Shown piece by piece: positions 1-8,865 of a DNA stretch of 64,000 bases. Positions within the stretch are counted from its first letter, which is position 1. Every line of letters starts with the position of its first letter. Under the pieces are notes generated by a model. The model had not been told where the DNA came from and ran no database searches. It worked only from the letters and a program-made list of their open reading frames with translations. Origin of the DNA: Streptomyces sp. NBC_00091 (GTDB lineage Bacteria > Actinomycetota > Actinomycetes > Streptomycetales > Streptomycetaceae); the NCBI RefSeq assembly GCF_026343185.1, contig NZ_JAPEMA010000001.1:5704001-5768000 (forward strand), read 5' to 3'. The position numbers and the translations under genes are program-made.

Positions 1-322
1 CCCGCGCGGCGCCTGCCCCACCTGCGGCGTGGCCACCACCGACCGGGTCGAGGTCGGCCCGGCCGGGACCGTCACCACCTACTGCATCGTCAACATCAAG
101 GCGCGGAACCTCGACATCGAGGTCCCCTACGTCTACGCCCACATCGCCCTCGACGGCGCCGGCCTCGCCCTCCACGGCCGGATCGGCGGCATCCCGTACG
201 ACCAGGTCCGCATGGGCCTGCGCGTCGAACCGGTGTGGACCGACGGCGGCCGCCACCCCGACCACTACCGCCCCACCGGCGAACCGGACGCGGACTACGA
301 CGCGTACAAGGAGCTCATCTGA
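1..322 (+). CDS. Zn-ribbon/OB-fold (DUF35-type) protein, 5' end cut by window
   Basis: The reading frame is open from base 2, and a C-x2-C knuckle (CPTCG) is encoded before the first in-window GTG at 29, so the gene starts outside the window and the GTG is not its start. The visible part is the second half of a rubredoxin-like zinc ribbon followed by an OB fold. Such proteins accompany thiolase-fold enzymes and bind acyl-CoA or hold the partner active site. The stop overlaps the ATG of the next gene by one base (TGATG), so the three genes are one translationally coupled operon. Domain family assignment is confident; the substrate is not visible. Confidence 0.85.
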   Translation, partial: PRGACPTCGVATTDRVEVGPAGTVTTYCIVNIKARNLDIEVPYVYAHIALDGAGLALHGRIGGIPYDQVRMGLRVEPVWTDGGRHPDHYRPTGEPDADYDAYKELI

Positions 323-1401
323 TGGCCAGGACGAGCAGGCACGCACGCGACGTGGCCGTCGTCGCCTTCGCCCAGAGCGACCACCTGCGCCGCACCGACG
401 AACTCAGCGAAGTCGAGATGGTGATGCCGGTCCTGCACCAGGTCCTGGCCGCCACCGGCCTCAAGGCGGGCGAGATCGGCTTCACCTGCTCCGGCTCCAG
501 CGACTACCTGGCCGGCCGGGCCTTCTCCTTCACCATGACCCTCGACGGGGTCGGCGCCTGGCCGCCGATCTCCGAGTCGCACGTCGAGATGGACGGCGCG
601 TGGGCGCTCTACGAGGCCTGGGTCAAGATCCAGACCGGCGAGGCCGACACCGCGCTCGTCTACGCGTACGGGAAGTCCTCCCCGGGCTCCGTGCGCGACG
701 TCCTCACCCGGCAGCTCGACCCGTACTACCTCGCCCCCCTGTGGCCCGACTCGGTGGCCCTGGCCGCCCTCCAGGCGCAGGCGCTGATCGACGCGGGGGA
801 GACCGACGAGCGCGCGCTGGCCGCCATCGGCGCCCGCAGCCGGGCCGCCGCCGAGGGCAACCCGCACGCCCAGCTCAGCGGAGCCGTCCCGCAGGGCGGC
901 TACCAGGTGCGGCCCCTGCGTACGGGCGACTGCCCGCCCGTCGGGGACGGCGCGGCCGCCGTCGTGCTGGCCGCGGGCGACCTCGCGCGGCGGCTGTGCG
1001 AACGGCCCGCCTGGATCACCGGCATCGACCACCGCATCGAGGCCCACGGCCTGGGCCTGCGCGACCTGACCGACTCCCCGTCCACCCGGATCGCCGCCGA
1101 GCACGCCGGGGTCTTCGAAGGCCCCGTCGACACGGCGGAACTGCACGCGCCGTTCTCCTCCCAGGAGGTCGTGCTCCGCAAGGCCCTCGGACTCGGCGAA
1201 GGCGAAGGCGACGCGGTGGCCGTCAACCCCTCCGGCGGGGCCCTCGCCGCCAACCCCGTCATGGCCGCCGGCCTGATCCGGATCGGCGAGGCGGCCGCCC
1301 GCATCCACCGCGGCGAGTCCCACCGGGCCGTCGCCCACGCCACCTCCGGCCCCTGCCTCCAGCAGAACCTGGTCGCCGTCCTGGAAGGGGACCCGGCATG
1401 A
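322..1401 (+). CDS. Thiolase-fold protein (lipid-transfer/SCP-x type), probably not a true thiolase
   Basis: A 359-residue protein of the SCP-x/Ltp thiolase family, starting at ATG 322 next to the upstream stop. The segment where thiolases carry the nucleophilic cysteine reads ESHVEMDGAW, and the C-terminal positions read ANPSGG, AANPVM and ATSGPC instead of the usual His and Cys motifs. By analogy with Ltp2-type steroid side-chain retro-aldolases, which use this fold without the cysteine and depend on a DUF35 partner, it may cleave a beta-hydroxyacyl-CoA. That role is inferred. It overlaps the next gene by ATGA and probably forms a complex with both neighbours. Confidence 0.85.
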   Translation: MARTSRHARDVAVVAFAQSDHLRRTDELSEVEMVMPVLHQVLAATGLKAGEIGFTCSGSSDYLAGRAFSFTMTLDGVGAWPPISESHVEMDGAWALYEAWVKIQTGEADTALVYAYGKSSPGSVRDVLTRQLDPYYLAPLWPDSVALAALQAQALIDAGETDERALAAIGARSRAAAEGNPHAQLSGAVPQGGYQVRPLRTGDCPPVGDGAAAVVLAAGDLARRLCERPAWITGIDHRIEAHGLGLRDLTDSPSTRIAAEHAGVFEGPVDTAELHAPFSSQEVVLRKALGLGEGEGDAVAVNPSGGALAANPVMAAGLIRIGEAAARIHRGESHRAVAHATSGPCLQQNLVAVLEGDPA

Positions 1402-2573
1402 GCACACAGGGCAAGGAGCCCGTAGCCGTCGTCGGCATCGGCCAGACCAAGCACGTCGCCGCCCGCCGCGACGTCTCCCTCGCCGGCCTGGTCCGCGAGG
1501 CCGCCGCCCGCGCCCTCGCCGACGCCGAGCTGACCTGGGCGGACATCGACGCGGTCGTCATCGGCAAGGCCCCCGACTTCTTCGAGGGCGTGATGATGCC
1601 GGAGCTCTACCTGGCGGACGCCCTCGGCGCGGTCGGCAAACCGATGCTCCGCGTCCACACGGCGGGGTCCGTCGGCGGGTCCACCGCCCTGGTCGCCGCC
1701 AACCTGGTCGCGGCCCGCGTCCACCGCACCGTCCTGACCCTCGCCTTCGAGAAGCAGTCCGAGTCCAACGCCATGTGGGGGCTCTCGCTCCCCGTCCCCT
1801 TCCAGCAGCCGCTGCTGGCGGGCGCGGGCGGCTTCTTCGCCCCGCACGTGCGCGCGTACATGCGGCGCACCGGCGCGCCCGACACGGTGGGCTCGCTCGT
1901 CGCCTACAAGGACCGGCGCAACGCGCTGAAGAACCCGTACGCGCACCTTCACGAGCACGACATCACCCTGGAGAAGGTCCAGGCGTCGCCGATGCTCTGG
2001 GACCCGATCCGGTACTCCGAGACCTGCCCCTCCTCGGACGGCGCCTGCGCGATGGTCCTCACCGACCGTGCGGGCGCGGCCCGTTCGCCCAGGCCGCCCG
2101 CCTGGGTGCACGGCGGTGCGATGCGCAGCGAGCCGACCCTCTTCGCCGGGAAGGACTTCGTCTCCCCGCAGGCCGGGAAGGACTGCGCGGCCGACGTCTA
2201 CCGGCAGGCCGGGATCACCGACCCGCGCCGGGAGATCGACACGGTGGAGATGTACGTGCCGTTCTCCTGGTACGAACCCATGTGGCTGGAGAACCTGGGC
2301 TTCGCCGGGGAGGGCGAGGGCTGGAAGCTCACCGAGGCGGGGGTCACCGAACTCGACGGCGACCTCCCCGTGAACCCCTCCGGCGGGGTGCTGTCCACCA
2401 ACCCGATCGGCGCCTCCGGCATGATCCGCTTCGCCGAGGCGGCCCTCCAGGTCCGGGGCGCGGCCGGGGAGCACCAAGTCCCGGGAGCCCGCCGGGCGCT
2501 GGGGCACGCGTACGGCGGCGGCGCGCAGTTCTTCGCGATGTGGCTGGTCGGGGCGCAGCCGCCGGCCTCCTGA
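1398..2573 (+). CDS. Second thiolase-fold protein (lipid-transfer/SCP-x type)
   Basis: A 391-residue protein starting at ATG 1398 inside the ATGA overlap with the previous gene. It is a thiolase-fold homologue of its neighbour. At the usual nucleophile position it has HTAGSVGGS with no cysteine, the GHPxGxxG histidine is replaced (TNPIGASG), and the last CxGGG becomes AYGGG. All three canonical catalytic positions are thus changed, so Claisen condensation or thiolysis is unlikely. Pairs of such proteins plus a DUF35 OB-fold subunit are known in actinobacterial acyl-CoA catabolism, where they act as retro-aldolases or complex partners. Last gene of the operon, followed by a hairpin. Confidence 0.85.
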   Translation: MSTQGKEPVAVVGIGQTKHVAARRDVSLAGLVREAAARALADAELTWADIDAVVIGKAPDFFEGVMMPELYLADALGAVGKPMLRVHTAGSVGGSTALVAANLVAARVHRTVLTLAFEKQSESNAMWGLSLPVPFQQPLLAGAGGFFAPHVRAYMRRTGAPDTVGSLVAYKDRRNALKNPYAHLHEHDITLEKVQASPMLWDPIRYSETCPSSDGACAMVLTDRAGAARSPRPPAWVHGGAMRSEPTLFAGKDFVSPQAGKDCAADVYRQAGITDPRREIDTVEMYVPFSWYEPMWLENLGFAGEGEGWKLTEAGVTELDGDLPVNPSGGVLSTNPIGASGMIRFAEAALQVRGAAGEHQVPGARRALGHAYGGGAQFFAMWLVGAQPPAS

Positions 2574-2594
2574 CCGGGGGCGGTGTGCCGCACC

Positions 2595-2618
2595 GGCCAC
2601 GGGTGACTCACCGTGGCC
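2595..2618 (+). terminator. Hairpin terminator after the thiolase-fold operon
   Basis: Perfect 8-bp inverted repeat (GGCCACGG ... CCGTGGCC) with an 8-nt loop, 21 bases after the stop codon. There is no U tract, as is usual in Streptomyces. Confidence 0.6.
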
Positions 2619-2681
2619 TGTGCGCCGCCCGCCGCGATGGCTACCCTGGGCCCCCGGACGACGTACCGGGAGGAGCCACAC

Positions 2682-2921
2682 GTGGCCGAGAGCATGACTT
2701 CGCAGCCCCTCGCCGGCTGGGGCAAGCCCGACCTCGATCTCAGCGGGGCGGACTGGCGCTCGAGCAGCCGGGGGGTGGGCGACGTCCAGATCGCCTTCGT
2801 GGAAGGGTTCATCGCGATGCGCAACGGCGAACGCCCCGACAGCCCCTCGCTGATCTTCGCGCCGGACGAGTGGCGCAAGTTCGTCCTGGAGGCCCGGGGC
2901 GGGGAGTTCGACCTGACCTGA
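2682..2921 (+). CDS. DUF397 domain protein
   Basis: A 79-residue DUF397 protein with the family pattern of a tryptophan-containing segment (GADWRSSS), a central block and the end DEWRKFVLEAR followed by a short tail. GTG 2682 is chosen because GGGAGGAG lies about 7 bases upstream; the in-frame ATG at 2637 has no ribosome binding site. In Streptomyces most DUF397 proteins sit beside an XRE regulator of the WhiJ/BldB-associated group. None is adjacent here, so this is an orphan copy. It lies between two terminator hairpins and is probably transcribed alone. Confidence 0.85.
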   Translation: MAESMTSQPLAGWGKPDLDLSGADWRSSSRGVGDVQIAFVEGFIAMRNGERPDSPSLIFAPDEWRKFVLEARGGEFDLT

Positions 2922-2938
2922 ACCGGCCATGCCCGGCC

Positions 2939-2970
2939 CCGCCCCGCAAGGCCGTTGCCGTGCGGGGCGG
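2939..2970 (+). terminator. Strong hairpin terminator after the DUF397 gene
   Basis: Perfect 10-bp inverted repeat (CCGCCCCGCA / TGCGGGGCGG) around a 12-nt loop, 17 bases downstream of the stop. Confidence 0.7.
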
Positions 2971-3026
2971 CGCCCCGGCAGCCGGCCGTACCCGCTCGCA
3001 CCGGGCGCAGCCGCTACGGTTGCGGC

Positions 3027-3434
3027 ATGAGCGGAGAGAACGACCTGCGCACACTCCTGAGCGGCATGCGGCCCGAGCTGAACGAGGGGCGGTACGTGTT
3101 CTGCACCGTTCCCGATGGCACCGTGCCCGCCGGGACCGCACCCGTCGCCACCGTCCGGGAAGCCGAGGGCCTGACCCTGGTCCTGCGTCAGGAGGACGCC
3201 GACGCCGCCGGGCTCGCCTACGACTACACCGCCGGCTGGATCACCCTGCGGATCCACTCCGCCCTCGACGCCGTGGGCCTCACCGCGGCCTTCGCCACCG
3301 AACTCGGCGCACACGGCCTGAGCTGCAACGTCATCGCCGGCTACCACCACGACCACCTCTTCGTGGCAGCCGACCGCGCGGCCGAGGCCGTGGCCGTCCT
3401 GGAGGAGCTCGCGGCACGTTCCGCGCGGGGCTGA
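3027..3434 (+). CDS. ACT domain-containing protein (COG3602-like)
   Basis: A 135-residue protein built from two ACT-like halves (about residues 8-65 and 68-130). Conserved features include GRYVFCTV near the start, the LRQEDAD segment and the C-terminal GLSCNVIAGYHHDHLFV. Members of this family are thought to bind amino acids and are single small proteins. ATG 3027 is preferred to the upstream in-frame ATG 2955, because that extension is an Arg/Pro-rich out-of-family sequence. It is a single gene between terminators, and the ligand cannot be predicted. Confidence 0.85.
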   Translation: MSGENDLRTLLSGMRPELNEGRYVFCTVPDGTVPAGTAPVATVREAEGLTLVLRQEDADAAGLAYDYTAGWITLRIHSALDAVGLTAAFATELGAHGLSCNVIAGYHHDHLFVAADRAAEAVAVLEELAARSARG

Positions 3435-3453
3435 CCCGCCCCCGAAGAGAAGA

Positions 3454-3469
3454 TCGGATTCTTATCCGA
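3454..3469. promoter_or_regulatory. Palindrome upstream of the LAL-like ATPase gene
   Basis: TCGGAT-TCTT-ATCCGA is a perfect 6-bp inverted repeat in the only A/T-richer stretch of the 103-bp gap before the ATPase gene. It could be an operator or a short hairpin; nothing else identifies the binding protein. Confidence 0.3.
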
Positions 3470-3537
3470 GAGTGGGATCCCCTCGCGCGTGCGCGGGCGT
3501 ACGCTGATCTCCCGAGCCGGCCTGGGGGGTACCAGCC

Positions 3538-6213
3538 ATGACGGAACGCCGGACCCGCACACGGCGCACGCTCTTCGAACGCGAAGCCGAACTCGTCGCC
3601 GTCGACGAGGCGCTGGACCGGCTCACCGGCGCCGGCCCCGACACCGGCGGCGGCCTGCTCGCCCTCTCCGGCCCGGCCGGCCTCGGCAAGACCACCCTCC
3701 TCGCCGAAGTACGCCGCCGCGCCCTCGCCCGCTCCTGCACCCTGCTCGCCGCACGCGGCGGTGAACAGGAGCAGACCCAGCCCTTCCACGTCGCCCGGCA
3801 GCTCATCCAGCCCCAGCTGGCCGGCCGCCCGGAAGCCGAACTGCGCGCCGCGCTCGGCAGCTGGTACGCCATCGTCGGCCCCGCCCTCGGCCTCTGCGCC
3901 CCCGCGCAGGGCGCCCCGCCCGACCCGCAGGGCCTGCGCGACGGGCTCGACTGGGTCCTCACCCACCTCACCGTGCAGCGCGCCCCCGTCGTCCTCGTCC
4001 TGGACGACGCCCACTGGGCCGACCCCGAGTCCCTCGGCTGGCTCGCCGCCTTCGCCCCGCGCGCCGAACACCTTCCGCTGCTCCTCGTCACCGCCTACCG
4101 CCCCGACGAACTCCCCGCGGACGCCGAGGCCTTCCGTACGCTGCCCGGCCGGGCCGGACAGCGCCCGCTCAGCCTTGCCCCGCTCAGCGCGGCCGCCGTC
4201 TCCACCCTGGTCCGCGAGGCGGTCGGGGCACACGCCGAGGAAGCCTTCTGCCGCGAGGCCTGGGCCGTCACCACCGGCAACCCCTTCGAGGCCGTCGAAC
4301 TCACCGCCAAGGTCCGCGCCAAGGGCCTCGACCCCACCTCGGCCAGCGCCCCGCTGCTGCGCGACCTCGCCGCGGCCCAGCGCGGCAGCGGGCTCGTCGC
4401 CCGCCTCCACAGCCTCGGCCCCTCCACCGTCCGCTTCGCCTGGGCCTGCGCCGTCCTCGGCACCGCCATCCCGCGGCGGATCGCCGCCCGGGTCGCCGTC
4501 CTCGGCGCCGAAGAGGCCGCCGACGCCACCGGCCGGCTCCGCGACGCCCGCATCCTGTCGGCCCCGCCGGCGGAGAGGGCACCCGGCGAAGAGGAGGACA
4601 CCGGGCTGGAGTTCGTCCACCCGCTGATCGCCACCGCCATATACCGCGCCATCCCCGACGCCCTGCGCGTCGCCCTGCACGGCAGGGCGGCGGCCGCCGT
4701 CGTCGACGCCGGGCTCGGCTCCTCCGCGGCCGCCCGCCACCTGCTGGAGACCCAGCCCGAGAACGACCCCTGGGTGGTACGCACCCTGCGCGAGGCCGCC
4801 GCCGAGAACCTCCGGGCCGGCGCCCCCGAAGCCGCCCGCCGCCAGCTCGCCCGCGCCCTGGAAGAGCCCCCGGACTTCGGCGAACGCGCCGCCGTGCTCT
4901 ACGAACTCGGCTGCGCCTCCCTGCTCACCGAACCCGCCAACACCGTCAACCACCTGCGCGCCGCCCTCGCCGAACCCTTCGACGACCCCGCGCTGCGCCA
5001 GGGCATCGTCATCCGGCTCGCCCAGGTCCTCGCCCACAGCGACCACCTCGCCGCCGCCTCGGAGCTGCTCGGCCGCGAGATACCGCGCACCCACGACGTG
5101 CGCGCCCGGCTGCGCCTGCAGTCCGAACAGTTCATGTGGGACGCCTTCAACGCCGCCGAAACCGACTCCCCGGCCCGCTCCCGCCGCCTGGCCCGACTGG
5201 CCGACCGCCTCACCGGCCGGGACCTCACCGAGCGCTACGTCATCGGCCTGCGCGCCTGGGACGCCTGCCTGCGCGGAGAGCCCCTCGACGTGGCCCTGCA
5301 CCACGCGGGCCGGGTCCTGCGGGAGCCCTTCAGCTGGGCCCACGAGGACCGCGGCTTCGAGGTACCGGTGCTCGCCGCGATGGTCCACATGTACGCCGAC
5401 CGGCCCGGGCGCGCCGAGGAACTCTTCGAGGAGGGCACCGCCGAATTCGAACGCCAGGGCTGGCACGGCGCCCACCTGTCCTTCGCGTACAGCCTGCGCG
5501 CCTACATCCGCTTCCGGCGCGGACGGCTCGTGGAGGCCGAGGAACTGGCCCGCGCCGGACTGCGGCTCGCCGAGCGCGTGGGCCCCCGTACGCCCGTGCA
5601 CTGGTACGCGATCGCCATCCTCCTCACCACCCTGGTGGCCCGGGGCCGGGTCGATGAGGCCTGGCGGCTGGCACGGGAACACCAGTACGGGGAACCCTTC
5701 CCCGCCGCCGTCGTCTTCCCCGACTCGCAGACCGTGTACGCCGAACTGCTCCTGGCCGGCGGCGACCGGAAGGCGGCCGCCGCCGAACTGGAGGCGGTCG
5801 GCCGGAGGCTGACCCCGCGCGGGATCCAGAACCCGGCCTGGTGCCCCTGGCAGCTGCTCCTCGCCCGCACGGTGGCCCCCGACGACCCCGCCAGGGCCCG
5901 CGCCCTGGCCGCCGAGGCCCTGCGCCGGGCCCGGGCCTTCGGCGCGCCCTCCGCCATCGGCCAGGCCCTGCGCGTCGCGGCGGAGGTGGCCGCCCCGCAG
6001 GACCGGGCCGCCCTGCTGCGCGAGGCGGTGGCCCTGCTGGAGGACTCCCCGGCGGCCTACGAACTGGCCCGGGCCCTGGCCGCGCTGGGCACCGAACTCC
6101 AGGACCCCGGCCTGCTCACCCGCGCCCTCCTCACCAGCCGCACCTGCGGGGCCGACGCCCTGGAGGCGAGCACGGCCCGGGCCCTGGAGGCGTTCGCCCA
6201 GCGCGCGAGCTGA
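3538..6213 (+). CDS. LAL-type AAA ATPase regulator lacking the C-terminal LuxR HTH
   Basis: An 891-residue protein that starts like a LAL (large ATP-binding LuxR) regulator. The Walker A motif GPAGLGKTT is near residue 45 and Walker B VVLVLDDAHWAD near residue 155; an alpha-helical TPR-like repeat region fills residues about 380-890. Typical LALs end with a LuxR DNA-binding domain of about 60 residues. This protein stops after the helical region, at ALEAFAQRAS, with no HTH. It may act as a signalling NTPase or antagonise a complete LAL. ATG 3538 follows a G-rich ribosome binding site. It is monocistronic and ends at a hairpin shared with the convergent operon. Confidence 0.8.
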   Translation: MTERRTRTRRTLFEREAELVAVDEALDRLTGAGPDTGGGLLALSGPAGLGKTTLLAEVRRRALARSCTLLAARGGEQEQTQPFHVARQLIQPQLAGRPEAELRAALGSWYAIVGPALGLCAPAQGAPPDPQGLRDGLDWVLTHLTVQRAPVVLVLDDAHWADPESLGWLAAFAPRAEHLPLLLVTAYRPDELPADAEAFRTLPGRAGQRPLSLAPLSAAAVSTLVREAVGAHAEEAFCREAWAVTTGNPFEAVELTAKVRAKGLDPTSASAPLLRDLAAAQRGSGLVARLHSLGPSTVRFAWACAVLGTAIPRRIAARVAVLGAEEAADATGRLRDARILSAPPAERAPGEEEDTGLEFVHPLIATAIYRAIPDALRVALHGRAAAAVVDAGLGSSAAARHLLETQPENDPWVVRTLREAAAENLRAGAPEAARRQLARALEEPPDFGERAAVLYELGCASLLTEPANTVNHLRAALAEPFDDPALRQGIVIRLAQVLAHSDHLAAASELLGREIPRTHDVRARLRLQSEQFMWDAFNAAETDSPARSRRLARLADRLTGRDLTERYVIGLRAWDACLRGEPLDVALHHAGRVLREPFSWAHEDRGFEVPVLAAMVHMYADRPGRAEELFEEGTAEFERQGWHGAHLSFAYSLRAYIRFRRGRLVEAEELARAGLRLAERVGPRTPVHWYAIAILLTTLVARGRVDEAWRLAREHQYGEPFPAAVVFPDSQTVYAELLLAGGDRKAAAAELEAVGRRLTPRGIQNPAWCPWQLLLARTVAPDDPARARALAAEALRRARAFGAPSAIGQALRVAAEVAAPQDRAALLREAVALLEDSPAAYELARALAALGTELQDPGLLTRALLTSRTCGADALEASTARALEAFAQRAS

Positions 6214-6234
6214 GTCCGCACCGACCCGGACGGC

Positions 6235-6252
6235 CCCCGGTCTGAACCGGGG
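6235..6252. terminator. Bidirectional hairpin between convergent genes
   Basis: CCCCGGT-CTGA-ACCGGGG gives a 7-bp perfect stem with a tetraloop in the 50-bp gap between two converging genes, so it can serve both strands. Confidence 0.65.
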
Positions 6253-6263
6253 CCGGACGCCCC

Positions 6264-7676
6264 CTACCCCCGCAGCGCCGCGATCGCCGCCAGCTCCGCG
6301 GCCGCCAGCGGCGGCCCGGCCAGCTGCGCCCGGCGCGGCCCCAGCGCGGCCGCCAGCAGCACCGGCGGGGTGAACAGCCGCGCGGCGGGCCGCTCCAGGG
6401 TCATCACGTCGGTGACCGCCCGGGCCACCCGCCCGTTGCCGGTGCTGGTGTGCATCAGTCGCCGTACGTAGGCCGCGGCGCACCGCTCGGCCAGCGTCGG
6501 GCCGCTCTCCGTGGCGCCGGGGTAGAAGACGTCGTTCCCGGTGGACAGCGCCCAGGCGGCGGCCACCGGTCCGGCGACGGCCTTCTGCGCGCGGGCGGCG
6601 AGCCGCTCGTCGGACCAGCCGCACCGGGCGATCGTGTCCCGCAGGGCGAGGGCGCCCTGCGCGGCCACCGACATGCCGTGCCCGTACACCGGGTTGTAGG
6701 CGGCGACCGCGTCGCCGAGCACCAGGAACCGCTCGGGCAGCGCGGCCTTCTCGTAGTGGTACCTGCGGTTGACGGTCGTCCGGGTGAGCACCACGTCCGT
6801 CAGCGGCTCCGTCCCGGCGATCAGCTCGCTTATGATCGGATGCCGCAGTGCCCGGGCGAAGTCCTCGAAGGCCTCCGGGTCCCTCGTGGGTTCGCCGCCG
6901 CGGGTCCCCGACTGGGTGACGAGCCAGCGGTCGCCCTCGATCGGGACCAGGGTCGCGGACCGGCCCGGACCGGCCTCGCGGGGGTCGGCCTGGATGTTCA
7001 CGATGACCGGGAAGGTGCTCCCGAGGTCCTTGGGGGCCCGGAAGATCCGGCTGGCGTAGACCAGGCCGGGGTCCACCGTCCGTACGGCGGGCTCGGGCAG
7101 GCCGAACTCGCGCAGCCACACCGGCGTACGGGAGGAGCGCCCGGAGGCGTCCACCACCAGGTCCGCCGCGAGGACGCGTTCCGCGCCGTCCTCCCCGCGC
7201 ACCCGGACCCCCGTGACGCGGCGGGCGTCGCCCGCCAGGCCCAGCACCTCGGTGCGGTCGTGGACGGTGACCCCCGGCAGCGCGGCCACGGACCGGCGGA
7301 CGTGCCAGTCGAGCAGGTCGCGGCTGGCGAGGAGCACGTAGTGGGACTCCTCCGCCCAGCGGCGGAACCAGCCCTCGGGGGAGAAGCCGACCATGTTCGT
7401 GGGCAGCGCGATCCGGTGGGCCCCGTCGTCCCTCAGCCGTCCGGTGGTGCCGGGCAGCAGGGCGTCCACGGCCGCCGCCCCGCCCGACCACAGCAGATGC
7501 GCGTGGTGGGCCTGCGGAAGCCCCTTGCGGGGGTGCGGCCCCTCGGGCAGCGCGTCCCGCTCGACCACGAGGACGTCCCCGGACCCGGCGAGGGCCGCGG
7601 CCGTGAGCATGCCGGCCAGGCTGCCCCCGATGACGACCGAGGTGCGCCGGCCGGGGGGCGGTGGTGAACTGCTCAT
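6264..7676 (-). CDS. FAD-dependent oxidoreductase/monooxygenase
   Basis: A 470-residue flavoprotein. An N-terminal dinucleotide fold (GGSLAGMLTAAAL) is followed by an acidic strand end (VVERD) and, near residue 315, the second FAD motif GDAVAAYNPVYGHGM. It resembles group A flavin monooxygenases and the FAD epoxidase/halogenase branch, but there is no halogenase WxWxIP motif. ATG 7676 overlaps the upstream stop by ATGA. It is the last gene of a four-gene coupled cassette with a regulator, a zinc protease and a membrane protein, so its job is probably linked to their signal. The substrate is unknown. Confidence 0.85.
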   Translation of the reverse strand: MSSSPPPPGRRTSVVIGGSLAGMLTAAALAGSGDVLVVERDALPEGPHPRKGLPQAHHAHLLWSGGAAAVDALLPGTTGRLRDDGAHRIALPTNMVGFSPEGWFRRWAEESHYVLLASRDLLDWHVRRSVAALPGVTVHDRTEVLGLAGDARRVTGVRVRGEDGAERVLAADLVVDASGRSSRTPVWLREFGLPEPAVRTVDPGLVYASRIFRAPKDLGSTFPVIVNIQADPREAGPGRSATLVPIEGDRWLVTQSGTRGGEPTRDPEAFEDFARALRHPIISELIAGTEPLTDVVLTRTTVNRRYHYEKAALPERFLVLGDAVAAYNPVYGHGMSVAAQGALALRDTIARCGWSDERLAARAQKAVAGPVAAAWALSTGNDVFYPGATESGPTLAERCAAAYVRRLMHTSTGNGRVARAVTDVMTLERPAARLFTPPVLLAAALGPRRAQLAGPPLAAAELAAIAALRG

Positions 7677-8863
7677 GAACTCACGCTCTCTGGATGGTCC
7701 GCCGGCCCTGACCGGGCGCGGAAGGAGATGACGGCGGGGGACCGGCGCAGGGCCCGGGACACCGCGACGAGGTCCGGGGCCTGCGCCGGTACGGGCGCCG
7801 GCCCGCTTTCCGCCTCGGCCTCGACGCCCCGGCGCAGGGCCCCGACGGCCGCGACCACGGCCACCGCGTCGGCGGTCGCCGCCGCCTGCTTGGGCGCCTC
7901 GCCCCGGGCCAGGGCCTCGGCGAGCGCCCGTTCGCGGACCTCGGGGTCCGCGTACGGCTGGAGCCGCAGCAGCCCGTCGCTGATCTGGGTCCTGCGGTGG
8001 ACCAGGCGCCTGCTGATCGGGGACCGCCGGGGCAGCCGCAGCGAACCGGTGTCCAGGGCGGCCAGTTCGTTCACGAACGGGGCGAGGCACCGGTAGTGGT
8101 AGTAGTCCCGGCAGAGCCCCTCCAGCGCCTGGCCGGCGTGGGGCAGGATGAAGCCCACGGCGATGAACAGGGCGCACACGGAGGCGATGGGCGGGGCGAC
8201 GTAGGTGCTGAGCCAGTCCAGGTCGTGGCCGCTCCAGCGGGCGAACACCGCGGTGAGTTTCACGGTGTCGTAGCAGAGGTTCAGGATGAAACCGATGACC
8301 AGGAGCACCAGGCCGGACCGCAGCCACCCCGACACCTCCCGCAGCCAGGCCCAGGTGACCACGGCCGTGATCGCGCAGGCGACGGTGTGGGCCCCCAGGT
8401 AGAGCATGATGTGCTCGCGCATCCAGGGGGTGTTGGCGTAGTACGTGTCCAGGTCCCGCAGCCGCTCGACCGGTACGTCGGCGAACGCGAAGGTGATCCA
8501 CAGGCCGGCCACGACGGCCGAGTAGGCGATCCCGATCGTCCAGTTGGTCCGGCGCACCCGCCGGGGATCGCCCCCGCGCCAGTGGATGATCATGATCAGG
8601 CAGGAGGCGCAGAACATCGTGAGCAGCGTGTACACCAGCGGCGCCGCGAAGTTGCTGACGCCGGTGGAACTGTTCAGCAGCACGAGCGTCTTCGGCCGGC
8701 CGAAGTAGAAGACGGCCGAGGCCAGCAGGAGCAGGCCGCCGACGGACCGCACGTTGGGGTCGATCCGCCAGAACCTCATCATGACCGGGAGGCGGATCGC
8801 GAAGGCCAGGGTGAGGATCGCCGCCGGTATGAGGTACGGGATGTAGTACTTGTCCGAGGTCAC
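7673..8863 (-). CDS. MAB_1171c-family multispanning membrane protein
   Basis: A 396-residue protein with about seven hydrophobic segments in the first 245 residues. A cytoplasmic tail follows, holding a charged stretch (RRSPISRRLVHRRTQISDGLL) and an Ala-rich linker. It matches what I know as the MAB_1171c-family putative transporter, which regularly sits next to an XRE/ImmA pair in actinobacteria. The GTG start at 8863 lies two bases after the protease stop. The seven-helix topology with a basic cytosolic tail also fits a sensor that the adjacent protease could act on. Transport has not been shown for the family as far as I know. Confidence 0.8.
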   Translation of the reverse strand: MTSDKYYIPYLIPAAILTLAFAIRLPVMMRFWRIDPNVRSVGGLLLLASAVFYFGRPKTLVLLNSSTGVSNFAAPLVYTLLTMFCASCLIMIIHWRGGDPRRVRRTNWTIGIAYSAVVAGLWITFAFADVPVERLRDLDTYYANTPWMREHIMLYLGAHTVACAITAVVTWAWLREVSGWLRSGLVLLVIGFILNLCYDTVKLTAVFARWSGHDLDWLSTYVAPPIASVCALFIAVGFILPHAGQALEGLCRDYYHYRCLAPFVNELAALDTGSLRLPRRSPISRRLVHRRTQISDGLLRLQPYADPEVRERALAEALARGEAPKQAAATADAVAVVAAVGALRRGVEAEAESGPAPVPAQAPDLVAVSRALRRSPAVISFRARSGPADHPESVSS

Positions 8864-8865
8864 CG

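Noticed and set aside
900..7491. Very long open frames on the minus strand (818 and 1386 codons) opposite the thiolase-fold and LAL-like genes
   Set aside because: They are out-of-frame shadows caused by high G+C codon bias; the protein is Gly/Arg/Pro-rich with no domain, and recognisable genes occupy the other strand.
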